Assembly (NCBI GenBank): GCA_014360755.1
Contig: JACIWX010000002.1
Location: 186,001-250,000, forward strand
Length of the DNA stretch: 64,000 nucleotides
Reading direction: 5' to 3'
Source of the DNA: Chloroflexota bacterium
Lineage (GTDB): Bacteria; Chloroflexota; Anaerolineae; UBA2200
Shown here: positions 55,270-63,950 of the stretch, piece by piece
Position numbering within the stretch: the stretch's first letter is position 1
Layout: every line of letters begins with the position of its first letter
Notes under the pieces: generated by a model
What the model saw: the letters and a program-made list of their open reading frames with translations, nothing else
Told to the model about the DNA's origin: nothing
The model's database searches: none
Position numbers and translations under genes: made by a program

Positions 55270-56444
55270 GCAAGGAAAATGCCCATACTGCGATGTCCTC
55301 GCGGGAGAGGGTATTGCTGGCGTTAGAGCATCGTGAGCCCGATCGTGTTCCATACGACTTGGGTACTTCGGGCGCAACTGGGATTCATGTCTCAGCCCTG
55401 CGGAAAGTGTTGCCTTACCTAGGGTTTGAAGCGAAAGATGTGCGCATTGGGGATATTCGAGGACAGCTTGCTGAATTAGATGACGAGATAAGAAGTAGGC
55501 TTGGTGTAGATACACAGGCTGTGCCCCGCAATCCTGGAGCGTCGCCTCCGCACCCTGAACGCGATGGAGAATATTGGATCATTCGTGATGAGTGGGGCGT
55601 TATCTGGAAAATGCCTGTGGAAAATGGGCAGCAGTTTTCACCCTATCAGGCACCCATGGCACATTTGTCCGAAGCCGCCGAGCTGGAGACCTATCCTTGG
55701 CCAGACGTTGCACGACCGCAGCGTATTGCGGCCATGGCAGCGGAAGCAAGAAGGTTGTATGAGGAAACTGATCGCGCGCTCATTGTGGGGCCTTGTTGTC
55801 TAGGCTTTTTTCAGATGGGTTGGTTGCTCCGTGGCTTTGAGAATTTTGCTATCGATCTGATTTGGAACCCTTCGTTTGCGGAAGCATTGATGGAGCGCAT
55901 TTTGGAGTTGAAGATGACTTACTGGGGTGAGCTACTGCCCAGTTTGGATGGGAAGGTGCCTATTGTACGGGAAGATGATGATTACGGGCATCAGTCCGGC
56001 CTGCAGATTTCGCCCGACATTTTTCGACGCCTTATTAAGCCCCGTTGGAAACGGCTGTTTGATTTCATGAGGGAAAAGGCAGCTGGGAAAATATATATTT
56101 ACTTCCATTCATGTGGTGCTATTCGACGTTTGATCCCTGATCTTATTGAGATTGGTGTGCAGATTCTAAACCCGGTTCAGGTCAGTGCAGAGGGAATGGA
56201 TACACAGAGGTTAAAGGCAGAGTTTGGCAAAGACCTAACGTTTTGGGGAGGAGGAATAGATACCCAACATACTTTGCCTTATGGCACACCGGAAGAGGTG
56301 CGCGATGAAGTACGCCGGCGTATCGCAGATTTGGCGCCAGGCGGAGGCTTTGTTTTTACCCCGGTGCACAATATCCAGGCTGATGTCCCGCCAGAAAATT
56401 TGCTAGCCATGTGGAAAGCGCTAGAGGAGTTCGGACAGTACTAG
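55266..56444 (+). CDS. Uroporphyrinogen-decarboxylase-family protein (methyltransferase-like)
   Basis: 392 residues. The opening SSRERVLLALEHREPDRVPYDLG and the late YIYFHSCGAIRRLIPDLIEIG are typical of the URO-D superfamily branch that includes corrinoid-dependent methyltransferases such as MtaA. It is not haem HemE, as no other haem gene is here. It is translationally coupled to the selenoprotein. With the cobalamin-type protein downstream, a methyl-transfer or corrinoid-linked step is possible. The substrate is unknown. Confidence 0.85.
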   Translation: MSKENAHTAMSSRERVLLALEHREPDRVPYDLGTSGATGIHVSALRKVLPYLGFEAKDVRIGDIRGQLAELDDEIRSRLGVDTQAVPRNPGASPPHPERDGEYWIIRDEWGVIWKMPVENGQQFSPYQAPMAHLSEAAELETYPWPDVARPQRIAAMAAEARRLYEETDRALIVGPCCLGFFQMGWLLRGFENFAIDLIWNPSFAEALMERILELKMTYWGELLPSLDGKVPIVREDDDYGHQSGLQISPDIFRRLIKPRWKRLFDFMREKAAGKIYIYFHSCGAIRRLIPDLIEIGVQILNPVQVSAEGMDTQRLKAEFGKDLTFWGGGIDTQHTLPYGTPEEVRDEVRRRIADLAPGGGFVFTPVHNIQADVPPENLLAMWKALEEFGQY

Positions 56445-56601
56445 AGCGATTGCCTTTGCCTCTGGGTTAACTGACGCGGGTAGGAAGGAGGTGATGAGGA
56501 ATCATTTAGGCCCTTTCAACTGTGGGTCGGATATATCAAACCGGACGGTCCAATGTCCAGATCAGTAATCACATTGACAACACATGTAAAGGAGGCGTGT
56601 C

Positions 56602-57921
56602 ATGCAAGGGTTATTTAAAATCTGGGATGTGTTCTTCAATCAGTTTCTGACCAAACCACAACTTTTGCTCGCTGTAGTAGTGGCCATTGGTTACATCCTG
56701 CTGAAACGGCCATGGGTGCGGGTCTTGACCGGAGCAATCAAAACTGCTGTTGGCGTGATGATCTTGCAGGTTGGGGCCGGCCAGCTGACGAGTACCTTCC
56801 GCCCCATTCTATTTGCAGTGGCCGAACGGTACAACATCCAAGGAACGATTATTGATCCCTACGCTGGTCTGCCAGCAGCTCTGGATGCACTGAAAGAGGC
56901 AACAGCTTGGGTAGGCTATACCATCATGGTTGCCTTTGCATTGAACATCGTTCTAGTGCTCCTGAAAAGGTGGACCAGGTTCCGTGCTGTGTTCTTGACT
57001 GGCCACATTATGTTCATCCAATCCGCTCTGGTTACCTGGCTTGTCAAGTATTACTTCAATATGGGGCCAGCGGGTACCGCAATCCTTGCTGGGATTCTGG
57101 TAGGCTTGTACTGGACAATCGGTTCGCATATCCTGATCGGACCCACCGACAAGGTAACTGGAGGAGCAGGATTCACCTTAGGGCACCAGCAGATGCTTAT
57201 GGATTGGATTGCTTCAAAGATTGCCCCCAAGATTGGTGATCCCAAGGAGAGCACGGAAACCCTCGAGCTGCCGAGTTGGCTGAGTTTTGTGCAAGACAAC
57301 ATCGTATCCGTGGGTGTGCTCATGACCATTTTCATGGGTGCTCTCATGTTGTCCTTGGGTTCAGCGAAAGTGCAGCAGATGGCAGGCACAACGCATTGGC
57401 TGGTGCACATCCTGCTCACTGGTCTCTCTTTCGCTGTGAATGTCACTATCATCCTCACTGGCGTGCGCATCTTTGTGGCGGAGCTGGCTATATCCTTTAA
57501 GGGTGTCTCCGACCGTCTCTTGCCCGGTGCAGTAGTTGGAGTGGACTGCCCAGCCGTGTTCCCCTATGCGCCCAATGCCGTCATCCTGGGCTTCTTGGTG
57601 ACGACCATCGCGCAGATCATAGCGGTAGGGATTCTGCTGCTCGTCCGTTCGCCTATTCTGGTGATTCCCGGCTTTGTTCCCCTATTCTTCGATGGAGGTA
57701 CCGTGGGTGTGTATGCGAATGCCCATGGCGGATGGAAAGCTGCCGTAGTCTGTTGCTTCATCCTTGGCATTGTCCAGGTGTTTGGCTCAGCTTGGGCCAT
57801 TAGCATTTCAGGCATGACTGGAGGCTGGATGGGCAACTTTGACTGGGCAACGATCTGGCCAGCCGTGGGCACGGTATTGCGGATCATTGCCAGCGCCCTG
57901 GGCACCGGACCATTCAGCTAA
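56602..57921 (+). CDS. PTS EIIC component, ascorbate (UlaA/SgaT) family
   Basis: 439 residues with about ten membrane helices. It has the UlaA-type start and the family loops PAVFPYAPNAVILGF and FDGGTVGVYANAHGGW. It is the membrane channel that takes up and phosphorylates its substrate using the separate EIIB (59370) and EIIA (60653) of this operon. L-ascorbate or a similar sugar lactone/acid is the likely type of substrate. AAAGGAGG precedes the ATG, after a 157-base gap. Confidence 0.94.
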   Translation: MQGLFKIWDVFFNQFLTKPQLLLAVVVAIGYILLKRPWVRVLTGAIKTAVGVMILQVGAGQLTSTFRPILFAVAERYNIQGTIIDPYAGLPAALDALKEATAWVGYTIMVAFALNIVLVLLKRWTRFRAVFLTGHIMFIQSALVTWLVKYYFNMGPAGTAILAGILVGLYWTIGSHILIGPTDKVTGGAGFTLGHQQMLMDWIASKIAPKIGDPKESTETLELPSWLSFVQDNIVSVGVLMTIFMGALMLSLGSAKVQQMAGTTHWLVHILLTGLSFAVNVTIILTGVRIFVAELAISFKGVSDRLLPGAVVGVDCPAVFPYAPNAVILGFLVTTIAQIIAVGILLLVRSPILVIPGFVPLFFDGGTVGVYANAHGGWKAAVVCCFILGIVQVFGSAWAISISGMTGGWMGNFDWATIWPAVGTVLRIIASALGTGPFS

Positions 57922-57939
57922 CACTGTAAAAATGCATAC

Positions 57940-57976
57940 GCTCATACTCCCAAGGCTCAGCCTTGGGAGTATGAGC
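57940..57976. repeat. Perfect 17-bp hairpin after the EIIC gene
   Basis: Arm GCTCATACTCCCAAGGC with its exact complement and a 3-base loop (TCA), 18 bases past the EIIC stop. There is no T-run, so it is more likely a transcript-stabilising or processing stem within the operon than a terminator. Confidence 0.8.
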
Positions 57977-58029
57977 ACCTACGTCTAAGAAGATTTTAGT
58001 CAGCGGGTTTGGAGTAAAGGGGAGCCGCA

Positions 58030-59256
58030 GTGCGTTTATCCAGACTGTTCATACGTCGTCTAGCTCCTGATCAATTGCCTTATTTGGTAGACGGAAGCAT
58101 TTATCAGCGCTACGATCAGCGCAATAATTTGACTGTCGGCCGGCCGAACTGGGATAACAGGCTACAGACATTTACCAACGAAACAAGGCGAGCCGCTGTT
58201 CGTGTGAAGCACATCCTGTCTGGGCGCTCTGGGTATCATCTGGAAGATTATAGCCTATATGCATCGGCGGGTATTTTGGCTAAAAATCTAGGGACAGCTA
58301 TAGATCATGATAATCGCGGTTTGACTTCATGGAATGCATTGAGGGCCAAAGTAGACGCAGAAATTGACCGCTGGGAAGGTGACCCAGTGACCGCTACAGC
58401 TATGGTGAAGCGTGTAGCGCGTTTCTTTGGCGCCGATTTGGTAGGGATAGCCCCGCTGGATAAGCGGTGGATCTATTCCCATGCCTTTTGGGCTGATGGT
58501 ACACACAAAGAAATTGTTTTTGATACAGTGGACGCTCCTCTGGAGACAAACCATCAATTGATTATTCCAGAGAGCGCGCGCTGGGTTATTGTGATGGGTG
58601 TGAGAATGAATCGCGATATGATTCTGTTCACACCCACGCCGACTGGGTGTGCGGAGGTGCTACGAACCTATAGTCAGATGGCTTTTCTGGTAGCAGCGCT
58701 GGCAGAATTTCTGCGAGGCATAGGTTACCAAGCCATTCCCTCGATCAATGGATTAGGATTGAGCATTCCCATGGCGATTGATGCGGGATTGGGGGAACAG
58801 GGGCGTCATGGGAAGTTAATTACCCCTGAGTTTGGGCCTTGTGTGCGCTTGTGCAAAGTAGTTACTACCCTGCCGTTGGTGCCAGATCGTCCCATTCGCT
58901 TTGGCGTCACTGAATTTTGCCAAGTCTGCAAAAAATGTGCGGTTATGTGTCCGAGCAAGGCTATTCCCGAGGGAGAACGGGCTTGGTCTGGGCCCGGTGT
59001 TTCTGAGAATCCTGGCGTTTACACCTGGCGACTGAATAACGAGGCTTGCCGACGTTATTGGGTGATGGGCAACGCAACGTCGTGTACCATTTGTATACGA
59101 GCCTGTCCCTTTACCAAGAGCCCAACCGTGTTTCATGACTTGACGCGATTGTTCATTTCTCGGATGCCGGCGCTCAATGCGCTTTGGGTCCATTTGGACA
59201 ATCTATTGGGTTACGGAAGGCAGAAGGACGCTCAGCTTTTCTGGAGGGCGGGCTGA
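58030..59256 (+). CDS. Reductive-dehalogenase-like cobalamin/Fe-S protein, no Tat signal
   Basis: 408 residues from a GTG start (GGGGAG upstream). The region GLGEQGRHGKLITPEFG and the two 4Fe-4S motifs, Cys297-300-303-307 and Cys340-352-355-359, are the RdhA layout (also shared in part with epoxyqueuosine reductase, but the ITPEFGPCVRL segment is RdhA). RdhA respiratory enzymes carry a Tat signal and have an RdhB anchor next door; neither is present, so this one is cytoplasmic. It sits inside the PTS operon. I infer a cobalamin-linked reductive step on the sugar or on a corrinoid. Confidence 0.82.
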   Translation: MRLSRLFIRRLAPDQLPYLVDGSIYQRYDQRNNLTVGRPNWDNRLQTFTNETRRAAVRVKHILSGRSGYHLEDYSLYASAGILAKNLGTAIDHDNRGLTSWNALRAKVDAEIDRWEGDPVTATAMVKRVARFFGADLVGIAPLDKRWIYSHAFWADGTHKEIVFDTVDAPLETNHQLIIPESARWVIVMGVRMNRDMILFTPTPTGCAEVLRTYSQMAFLVAALAEFLRGIGYQAIPSINGLGLSIPMAIDAGLGEQGRHGKLITPEFGPCVRLCKVVTTLPLVPDRPIRFGVTEFCQVCKKCAVMCPSKAIPEGERAWSGPGVSENPGVYTWRLNNEACRRYWVMGNATSCTICIRACPFTKSPTVFHDLTRLFISRMPALNALWVHLDNLLGYGRQKDAQLFWRAG

Positions 59257-59369
59257 TTTGACGAGAGAGGGAAGGCGAGTATAAAAGAGGGAAAATTGGT
59301 AGGTGAAAATAGGAACCAGAGAAGAAAGTGCAGTTTGAGAAAGCAAGTAGTTTATAAGGAGGAATGCTC

Positions 59370-59681
59370 ATGAGACGGTTGAGGATTGTAGCAGTTTGTG
59401 GGCATGGCCAGGGGAGCAGCCTGGTCATGCGCATGCAATTGGAAAATGTCATTGCTGAAATGGGGATTGATGCCATTTTGGATACGACCTGTGTTGCAGA
59501 GGCAACGGGTCAGACGCGTTTTGCGGATATTATCATCACTACCGAAGCGCTGGCCAAGATCATCGATGTGCCAAAGGACATTCCCTTGATCACTGTGCGC
59601 AATCTGCTGGATTCCAAAGAAGTTCTGGCTGGGATCAGAAAGGCGATTGAGGAACACTATCCAGATGCAATAACTGCATGA
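59370..59681 (+). CDS. PTS EIIB component, ascorbate/SgaB type
   Basis: 103 residues from the ATG at 59370 (AAGGAGG 7 bases upstream; an ATG at 59364 is too close). The phosphorylated Cys10 is in VAVCGHGQGSS, the EIIB P-loop. It takes phosphate from EIIA and gives it to the sugar in EIIC. A terminator-like stem follows. Confidence 0.93.
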   Translation: MRRLRIVAVCGHGQGSSLVMRMQLENVIAEMGIDAILDTTCVAEATGQTRFADIIITTEALAKIIDVPKDIPLITVRNLLDSKEVLAGIRKAIEEHYPDAITA

Positions 59682-59700
59682 GTTCGTGATTTGGCGGTGA

Positions 59701-59748
59701 AGAAAGTTTGCACAATGTAAGCCAATATGGCTTGAAAACTTTCTTTTT
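59701..59748 (+). terminator. Terminator-like stem between EIIB and the BtpA-family gene
   Basis: Outer 9-bp stem AGAAAGTTT/AAACTTTCT encloses an inner AAGCC/GGCTT hairpin, followed by TTTTT. It may end part of the transcripts so that the EIIC-EIIB half is made in excess. Confidence 0.75.
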
Positions 59749-59838
59749 CCCTGTGTTTGAATGCCTGTTTATCTCAAGATTCAGTAGCAAGAAGAGATTG
59801 GTTTAATTTTTGGCTCGTGGAAAGGTGTTCAACGGAAT

Positions 59839-60648
59839 ATGAGTTGGCTCAAAAATACGTTTGGTACTGATAAGGTGGTTATTGCTTCTCTCTACCTCCC
59901 CCCGCTGCCAGGTAGTCCAGATTATCGTTCGGGTACCGAGCTGAAAGATTTGATCGCTGTGACGAGGCGTGATGTCGAGGCTCTGTATGAGGGAGGGATG
60001 GATGCCATCGTGTTCGGAAATCAACAGGACATCCCTTGGAAGGTTGGAGTGGGGCATGAGACAAGCGCGCTGATGACACGTATCATTTTGGAGGCAACGC
60101 GAGGCATTCCCATTCCTTTTGGTGTGACTGTTTTTTGGGATGATTTGGCAGCTCTTGCTGTTGCCAAAGCTACAGGGGCAGCGTTTGTCCGTGGTGTGTT
60201 CCGGGGGGTTTATGCAGGAGAGATGGGTTTGCTCAATTTGAACGCGGCCGATGCACTGCGTTACCGGGCCATGCTTGATGCATCAGGGGTCAAATTGGTG
60301 TTTGTGCTCAGGCCGATTCTCTGTCAGACAGTGGCTCCACGTGATCTAGAATCAGAAGTGAAGGATATCCTGTGGGGAGCAAAGCCTGATGGGTTCGCAT
60401 TGAGTGGGCCTATACCAGGGGAAGCCCCTTCCATTGATGAACTGAAGGGGGTCAAAGAACTAGCTAAAGATCTGCCTGTCCTCATGAACAATGGAGCTAC
60501 CAAACAAAACATTGGACAAGTATTCTCTGTTTGTGATGGTGTGGTTGTAGGTACTCACCTGCGAGTGGATAACGTATCATGGAAGCCTTTTGATGCGCAG
60601 AAGGTAAAGGAATTTATGGACGTAGCCAAACAATGTAGACAGGGATGA
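59839..60648 (+). CDS. BtpA/SgcQ-family protein
   Basis: 269 residues, a TIM-barrel protein. Family features are visible: an early SLYLPPLPGSPDY, GMDAIVFGNQQDIPW, and the late VLMNNGATKQNIGQ and GVVVGTHLR. BtpA was first linked to photosystem I, but most members, like SgcQ of the E. coli sgc locus, sit in sugar PTS operons. The sgc locus also has EIIA and an Rpe-type epimerase, exactly the next two genes here. A role as aldolase or isomerase in the pathway is likely but unproved. Confidence 0.88.
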   Translation: MSWLKNTFGTDKVVIASLYLPPLPGSPDYRSGTELKDLIAVTRRDVEALYEGGMDAIVFGNQQDIPWKVGVGHETSALMTRIILEATRGIPIPFGVTVFWDDLAALAVAKATGAAFVRGVFRGVYAGEMGLLNLNAADALRYRAMLDASGVKLVFVLRPILCQTVAPRDLESEVKDILWGAKPDGFALSGPIPGEAPSIDELKGVKELAKDLPVLMNNGATKQNIGQVFSVCDGVVVGTHLRVDNVSWKPFDAQKVKEFMDVAKQCRQG

Positions 60649-60652
60649 GCGA

Positions 60653-61111
60653 ATGCAGACTTTGAAGGACTTGTTAACCAAGGATACTATTCTCTTGCAA
60701 GCCACTGCCCGCGACTGGCGTGAGGCAATCCGACTGGGAGGAGAACTCCTAGTGCGAGTTGGGGCGGTTACCCCGGCCTATGTGGATGCGATGATACGCT
60801 TTACGGAGGAGTTTGGACCATATATTGTTATTGCACCTGGTTTGGCTTTGCCTCACGCCCGGCCGGAAGAAGGCGTGCTGAAATTGGGCTTTAGTCTGGT
60901 TACTTTGAAAACGCCTGTCGAATTTGGTATCGAATACAATGATCCAGTGGATGTTCTGTTCTGCATGGGAGCACCGGACAAGGAGGCGCATATTGAGGCA
61001 CTCCGGCAAGTGGCAATGCTTTGTTCTAACCAGGAATATTTCCGCAGGATACGGGAAGCCAAGCAGGTAGATGAAATCCTGGAATTGCTGGATCAATTTG
61101 AGATGCGGTAG
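60653..61111 (+). CDS. PTS EIIA component (fructose/mannitol/ascorbate superfamily)
   Basis: 152 residues. The active His68 is in LALPHARPEEG. EIIA accepts phosphate from HPr and passes it to the EIIB at 59370. The ATG is 4 bases after the BtpA-family stop. HPr and enzyme I are not in this window. Confidence 0.93.
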   Translation: MQTLKDLLTKDTILLQATARDWREAIRLGGELLVRVGAVTPAYVDAMIRFTEEFGPYIVIAPGLALPHARPEEGVLKLGFSLVTLKTPVEFGIEYNDPVDVLFCMGAPDKEAHIEALRQVAMLCSNQEYFRRIREAKQVDEILELLDQFEMR

Positions 61112-61139
61112 AGCACCAACCCAACCGAGGTTTGCACAC

Positions 61140-61805
61140 TTGCACGGAATTCATATTAGTGCTTCTATCCTGGCTGCTGATTGGAGCAACTTGGGCCAGG
61201 CAGTGCGGGAAGCAGAAGTGGCAGGAGCAGATTCTATCCATATTGACATTATGGATGGCCATTATGTGCACAATTTGACTTTGGGGATCAAGACAATACC
61301 CTGTCTCAAGCCTCATACTACTTTGCCGCTTATCGTACACCTCGAAATCAGCAACCCAGATAGTTTCATTGCGGATTTTGCTGAAGTGGGTAGCAACATG
61401 ATTGTGGTTCAAGAGGATACTTGTCCAGACCTTGCTGCTACTATTGAAAAGATACACGGCTATGGTATTCAAGCGGGAGTGGCTGTAAATCCTGATCGTC
61501 CTTTGGATACAGTGATTGATTTTTTAGATCGCATTGATTTGCTTCTGCTTATGTCTGTATTTCCAGGCTTCGGCGGACAACAACTTTTAACGTGGGTCTT
61601 ACCCAAGGTTGAGGAAGCCAGGAAACGCGCTGATGCCTTGAAAACTCCCCCTTTTATTGGTTTGGATGGTGGCATTAATCAGCGAACTATTCAGGCTTGT
61701 GTGAACGCAGGGGCTGATTTTCTTGCCATAGGGACCGCTATTTATGGGGGAGGGTCAGTGAAAGACAATATACGTATTTTGCGTTGCCTGAGCATGACGC
61801 CATAG
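61140..61805 (+). CDS. Ribulose-phosphate 3-epimerase-like protein
   Basis: 221 residues from a TTG at 61140 (CGAGG 9 bases upstream), chosen because the family starts with HISASILAADW right after; the open frame reaches back over the EIIA gene. Metal and phosphate sites are visible: HIDIMDGHYV, SVFPGFGGQ and GLDGGIN. It epimerises ribulose 5-phosphate or another pentulose/hexulose phosphate, giving entry to the pentose phosphate pathway. It is the last gene of the operon. Confidence 0.88.
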   Translation: MHGIHISASILAADWSNLGQAVREAEVAGADSIHIDIMDGHYVHNLTLGIKTIPCLKPHTTLPLIVHLEISNPDSFIADFAEVGSNMIVVQEDTCPDLAATIEKIHGYGIQAGVAVNPDRPLDTVIDFLDRIDLLLLMSVFPGFGGQQLLTWVLPKVEEARKRADALKTPPFIGLDGGINQRTIQACVNAGADFLAIGTAIYGGGSVKDNIRILRCLSMTP

Positions 61806-61945
61806 TGCAGGTATATACTAATTCTTTTCTAATCGAGACTGATGAGGTCAGAGTGATTTGACAAAGCAGTCTGTTGCGCAGGGCAGCGAAAACGCCGCGC
61901 TATTTTCAAAGTCAGCATCTAGGGGGTCTACTTCAGGAGATTGGA

Positions 61946-62944
61946 ATGATTGTTTCGGGTTTCTCCGGTGCAGTTATCCCTGTCATCGCACTCGCGCTGG
62001 TGTTTGGTTTTCTCAATGGATTTCATGACAGTTCCAGTATGGTTGCGACGGTGATCTCCTCGCGCGCTATGCCTCCACGCCAGGCGCTCTTGCTCACTGC
62101 AGCGGCTCATCTAGTGGCCCCTTTTCTTTTTGGAGTGGCGGTGGCTACGACGATCGGCCATGAGGTAGTAAGGGAATCAGCAGTGACACTGCCTGTTATC
62201 CAGGCTGGTTTGATTGCTGCCATTTTCTGGAGCGTTCTGACCTGGTGGTTGGGCATGCCTTCTAGTTCTTCGCATGCACTGATTGGAGGGATTGTGGGCA
62301 GTGTAGCCATTGACTCTGGGTGGCGGGCTTTACAGCCCAACGGCTTGTTGAAGGTGCTGGGGGTGTTGTTTTTCGCGCCTTTATTTGGTTTAGTGGTGAG
62401 CTATCTCGTGATGAGGTTGGTATTCTTTCTGGCGCGCGGGGCTTCGCCACGAATTAATTGGTGGTTCAAGCGTGCTCAAGTGTTGACTTTGCTGGGGTTG
62501 TCCCTAGGGCATGGAGCAAATGATGCCCAGAAGATTATGGCCATCATCACTATGGCCCTGCTGGCGGATAAGGCCATTGCATCGTTCCATGTGCCGTTGT
62601 GGGTGGTAGGAATAAGTGCCAGTACCATGATGGTTGGAGCGTCGTTAGGGGGCTGGCGTCTTATCCGCACGCTGGGTATGGGCTTGTATAAAATGCAGCC
62701 GGTGCACAGCTTTACGGCACAAGTTGCTGCTGCCCTGGTGATTATAGGCGGAGTGTTATTTGGTGGGCCGGTGAGCACCACGCAGGTTGTTGCAGCGGCT
62801 GTTATCGGTGCAGGCTCGGCGGAACGCACAAGCAAGGTTCGTTGGGGATTGGCGGGGCAGATTGTAAGAGCGTGGCTGTTGACTATTCCGGCGACTGCAG
62901 GTATAGCCGCTTTGATACACGTAGTTATGGCTCACTATCACTGA
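61946..62944 (+). CDS. Pit-family inorganic phosphate transporter
   Basis: 332 residues from the ATG at 61946 (AGGAGATTGG upstream); the frame extends back to 61874 without a site. About ten helices in two inverted repeats, with GFLNGFHDSSSMVATVISSRA and GLSLGHGANDAQKIM signatures. It imports phosphate with protons. It is followed by its DUF47 partner 16 bases later. The second repeat has the usual VSTTQVV tail. It may supply phosphate for the PTS-heavy metabolism around it, but regulation is not visible. Confidence 0.94.
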   Translation: MIVSGFSGAVIPVIALALVFGFLNGFHDSSSMVATVISSRAMPPRQALLLTAAAHLVAPFLFGVAVATTIGHEVVRESAVTLPVIQAGLIAAIFWSVLTWWLGMPSSSSHALIGGIVGSVAIDSGWRALQPNGLLKVLGVLFFAPLFGLVVSYLVMRLVFFLARGASPRINWWFKRAQVLTLLGLSLGHGANDAQKIMAIITMALLADKAIASFHVPLWVVGISASTMMVGASLGGWRLIRTLGMGLYKMQPVHSFTAQVAAALVIIGGVLFGGPVSTTQVVAAAVIGAGSAERTSKVRWGLAGQIVRAWLLTIPATAGIAALIHVVMAHYH

Positions 62945-62960
62945 GCAAAGGATTGCACAT

Positions 62961-63590
62961 ATGCGTTGGTTTTCGGATCTCCTACGGCCTAAACAAGATC
63001 GCTTCATTCGGTTGTTGCTGGAGCAGGCGCAATTTACCGTGCAGGGCATGCAAGCATTAGAGAAGTACATGCGGGAGCGCAATCCTGAGAGTGCCGCCTT
63101 GGTGGCGCGGCTTGAAAAGGAAGCAGACGAAGTACGGCGCATTTTGATTGATGAGTTGAACCGTACATTTGTCACGCCTTTGGATCGCGAGGATATTTTC
63201 ACCCTGTCGCGGGATATTGACGACATCTTGGACTATGCCAATACAACGGTTGAGGAAATGGAGCTGCTCCAAATCCAGCCCGATAGTTTTCTGCAACGGA
63301 TGGCATCGTTGCTGAGCGAGGCAGCGCAAGAGATTTTATTAGGCGTGCAGCGTCTCATGGATCACCCCAATGTAGCCAGTGATCATGCGGTACGAGCTAA
63401 AGCACTGGAGAACCGGGTAGAGCGGGTCTACCGAGAGGCGATAGCTGCTTTATTTGCACATCCTCAGGATATCGAGCATGTGGTGAACATGCTCAAGCTG
63501 CGTGAGATTTACCGTCATTTGAGCAATGCGGCTGATCGTGGGGATGAGGCCGCGAATGTGCTGAGCGATATTGTGGTGAAGATGACATAA
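62961..63590 (+). CDS. DUF47/PhoU-like Pit accessory protein
   Basis: 209 residues, nearly all helical, with the PhoU-like pattern and two acidic runs (FVTPLDREDIFTLSRDIDDILDY at about 65-90). DUF47 genes travel with Pit transporters and are thought to regulate them. The gene ends the Pit pair; a hairpin follows. Confidence 0.92.
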   Translation: MRWFSDLLRPKQDRFIRLLLEQAQFTVQGMQALEKYMRERNPESAALVARLEKEADEVRRILIDELNRTFVTPLDREDIFTLSRDIDDILDYANTTVEEMELLQIQPDSFLQRMASLLSEAAQEILLGVQRLMDHPNVASDHAVRAKALENRVERVYREAIAALFAHPQDIEHVVNMLKLREIYRHLSNAADRGDEAANVLSDIVVKMT

Positions 63591-63608
63591 TGTTAACAGC
63601 GCAGAGGG

Positions 63609-63638
63609 CCAGCTACTGGCTAGGTAGCCAGTAGCTGG
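63609..63638. terminator. Stem-loop between the DUF47 gene and the convergent EIIB
   Basis: 12- to 14-bp perfect inverted repeat (arm CCAGCTACTGGCTA) with a tight loop. Weak T content follows on the + strand, so the direction of use is uncertain; it separates two convergent genes. Confidence 0.55.
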
Positions 63639-63650
63639 GAACTTGTATAT

Positions 63651-63950
63651 CTAATCTTCCTTGCGCAGCACTTCGAGGATTTGAGCCTTGACAGCATCTA
63701 TCCCGATGCCGGAAAGGAAAGGCACGCCATTGATCACCGGCACGCCCAAGTCCTTTGGCACCGTCGTTGTGGCGACAATTAAGTGTGGCTTAAAGACCAT
63801 AGCACGGCCCCGGGCCTCGGCCGCTTTGCACTGAGCTACGCTCACTGGGATACCGGCTTCTTTAGCGATCTCTTTCACTTTCTCGGCTACCACTGTAGCA
63901 GTGGCAATGGCTGTTCCGCAGGCGACCAGTACACGCTTTTCAGTTGGCAT
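63651..63950 (-). CDS. PTS EIIB component, galactitol (GatB) type
   Basis: 99 residues from the ATG at 63950 (AGGAGG 10 bases upstream). The active Cys11 is in VLVACGTAIATATVV, the GatB signature, clearly different from the EIIB at 59370. It is the last gene of a leftward locus whose other parts lie beyond the right edge of the window. It implies a second sugar PTS, for a galactitol- or related polyol substrate. Confidence 0.9.
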   Translation of the reverse strand: MPTEKRVLVACGTAIATATVVAEKVKEIAKEAGIPVSVAQCKAAEARGRAMVFKPHLIVATTTVPKDLGVPVINGVPFLSGIGIDAVKAQILEVLRKED

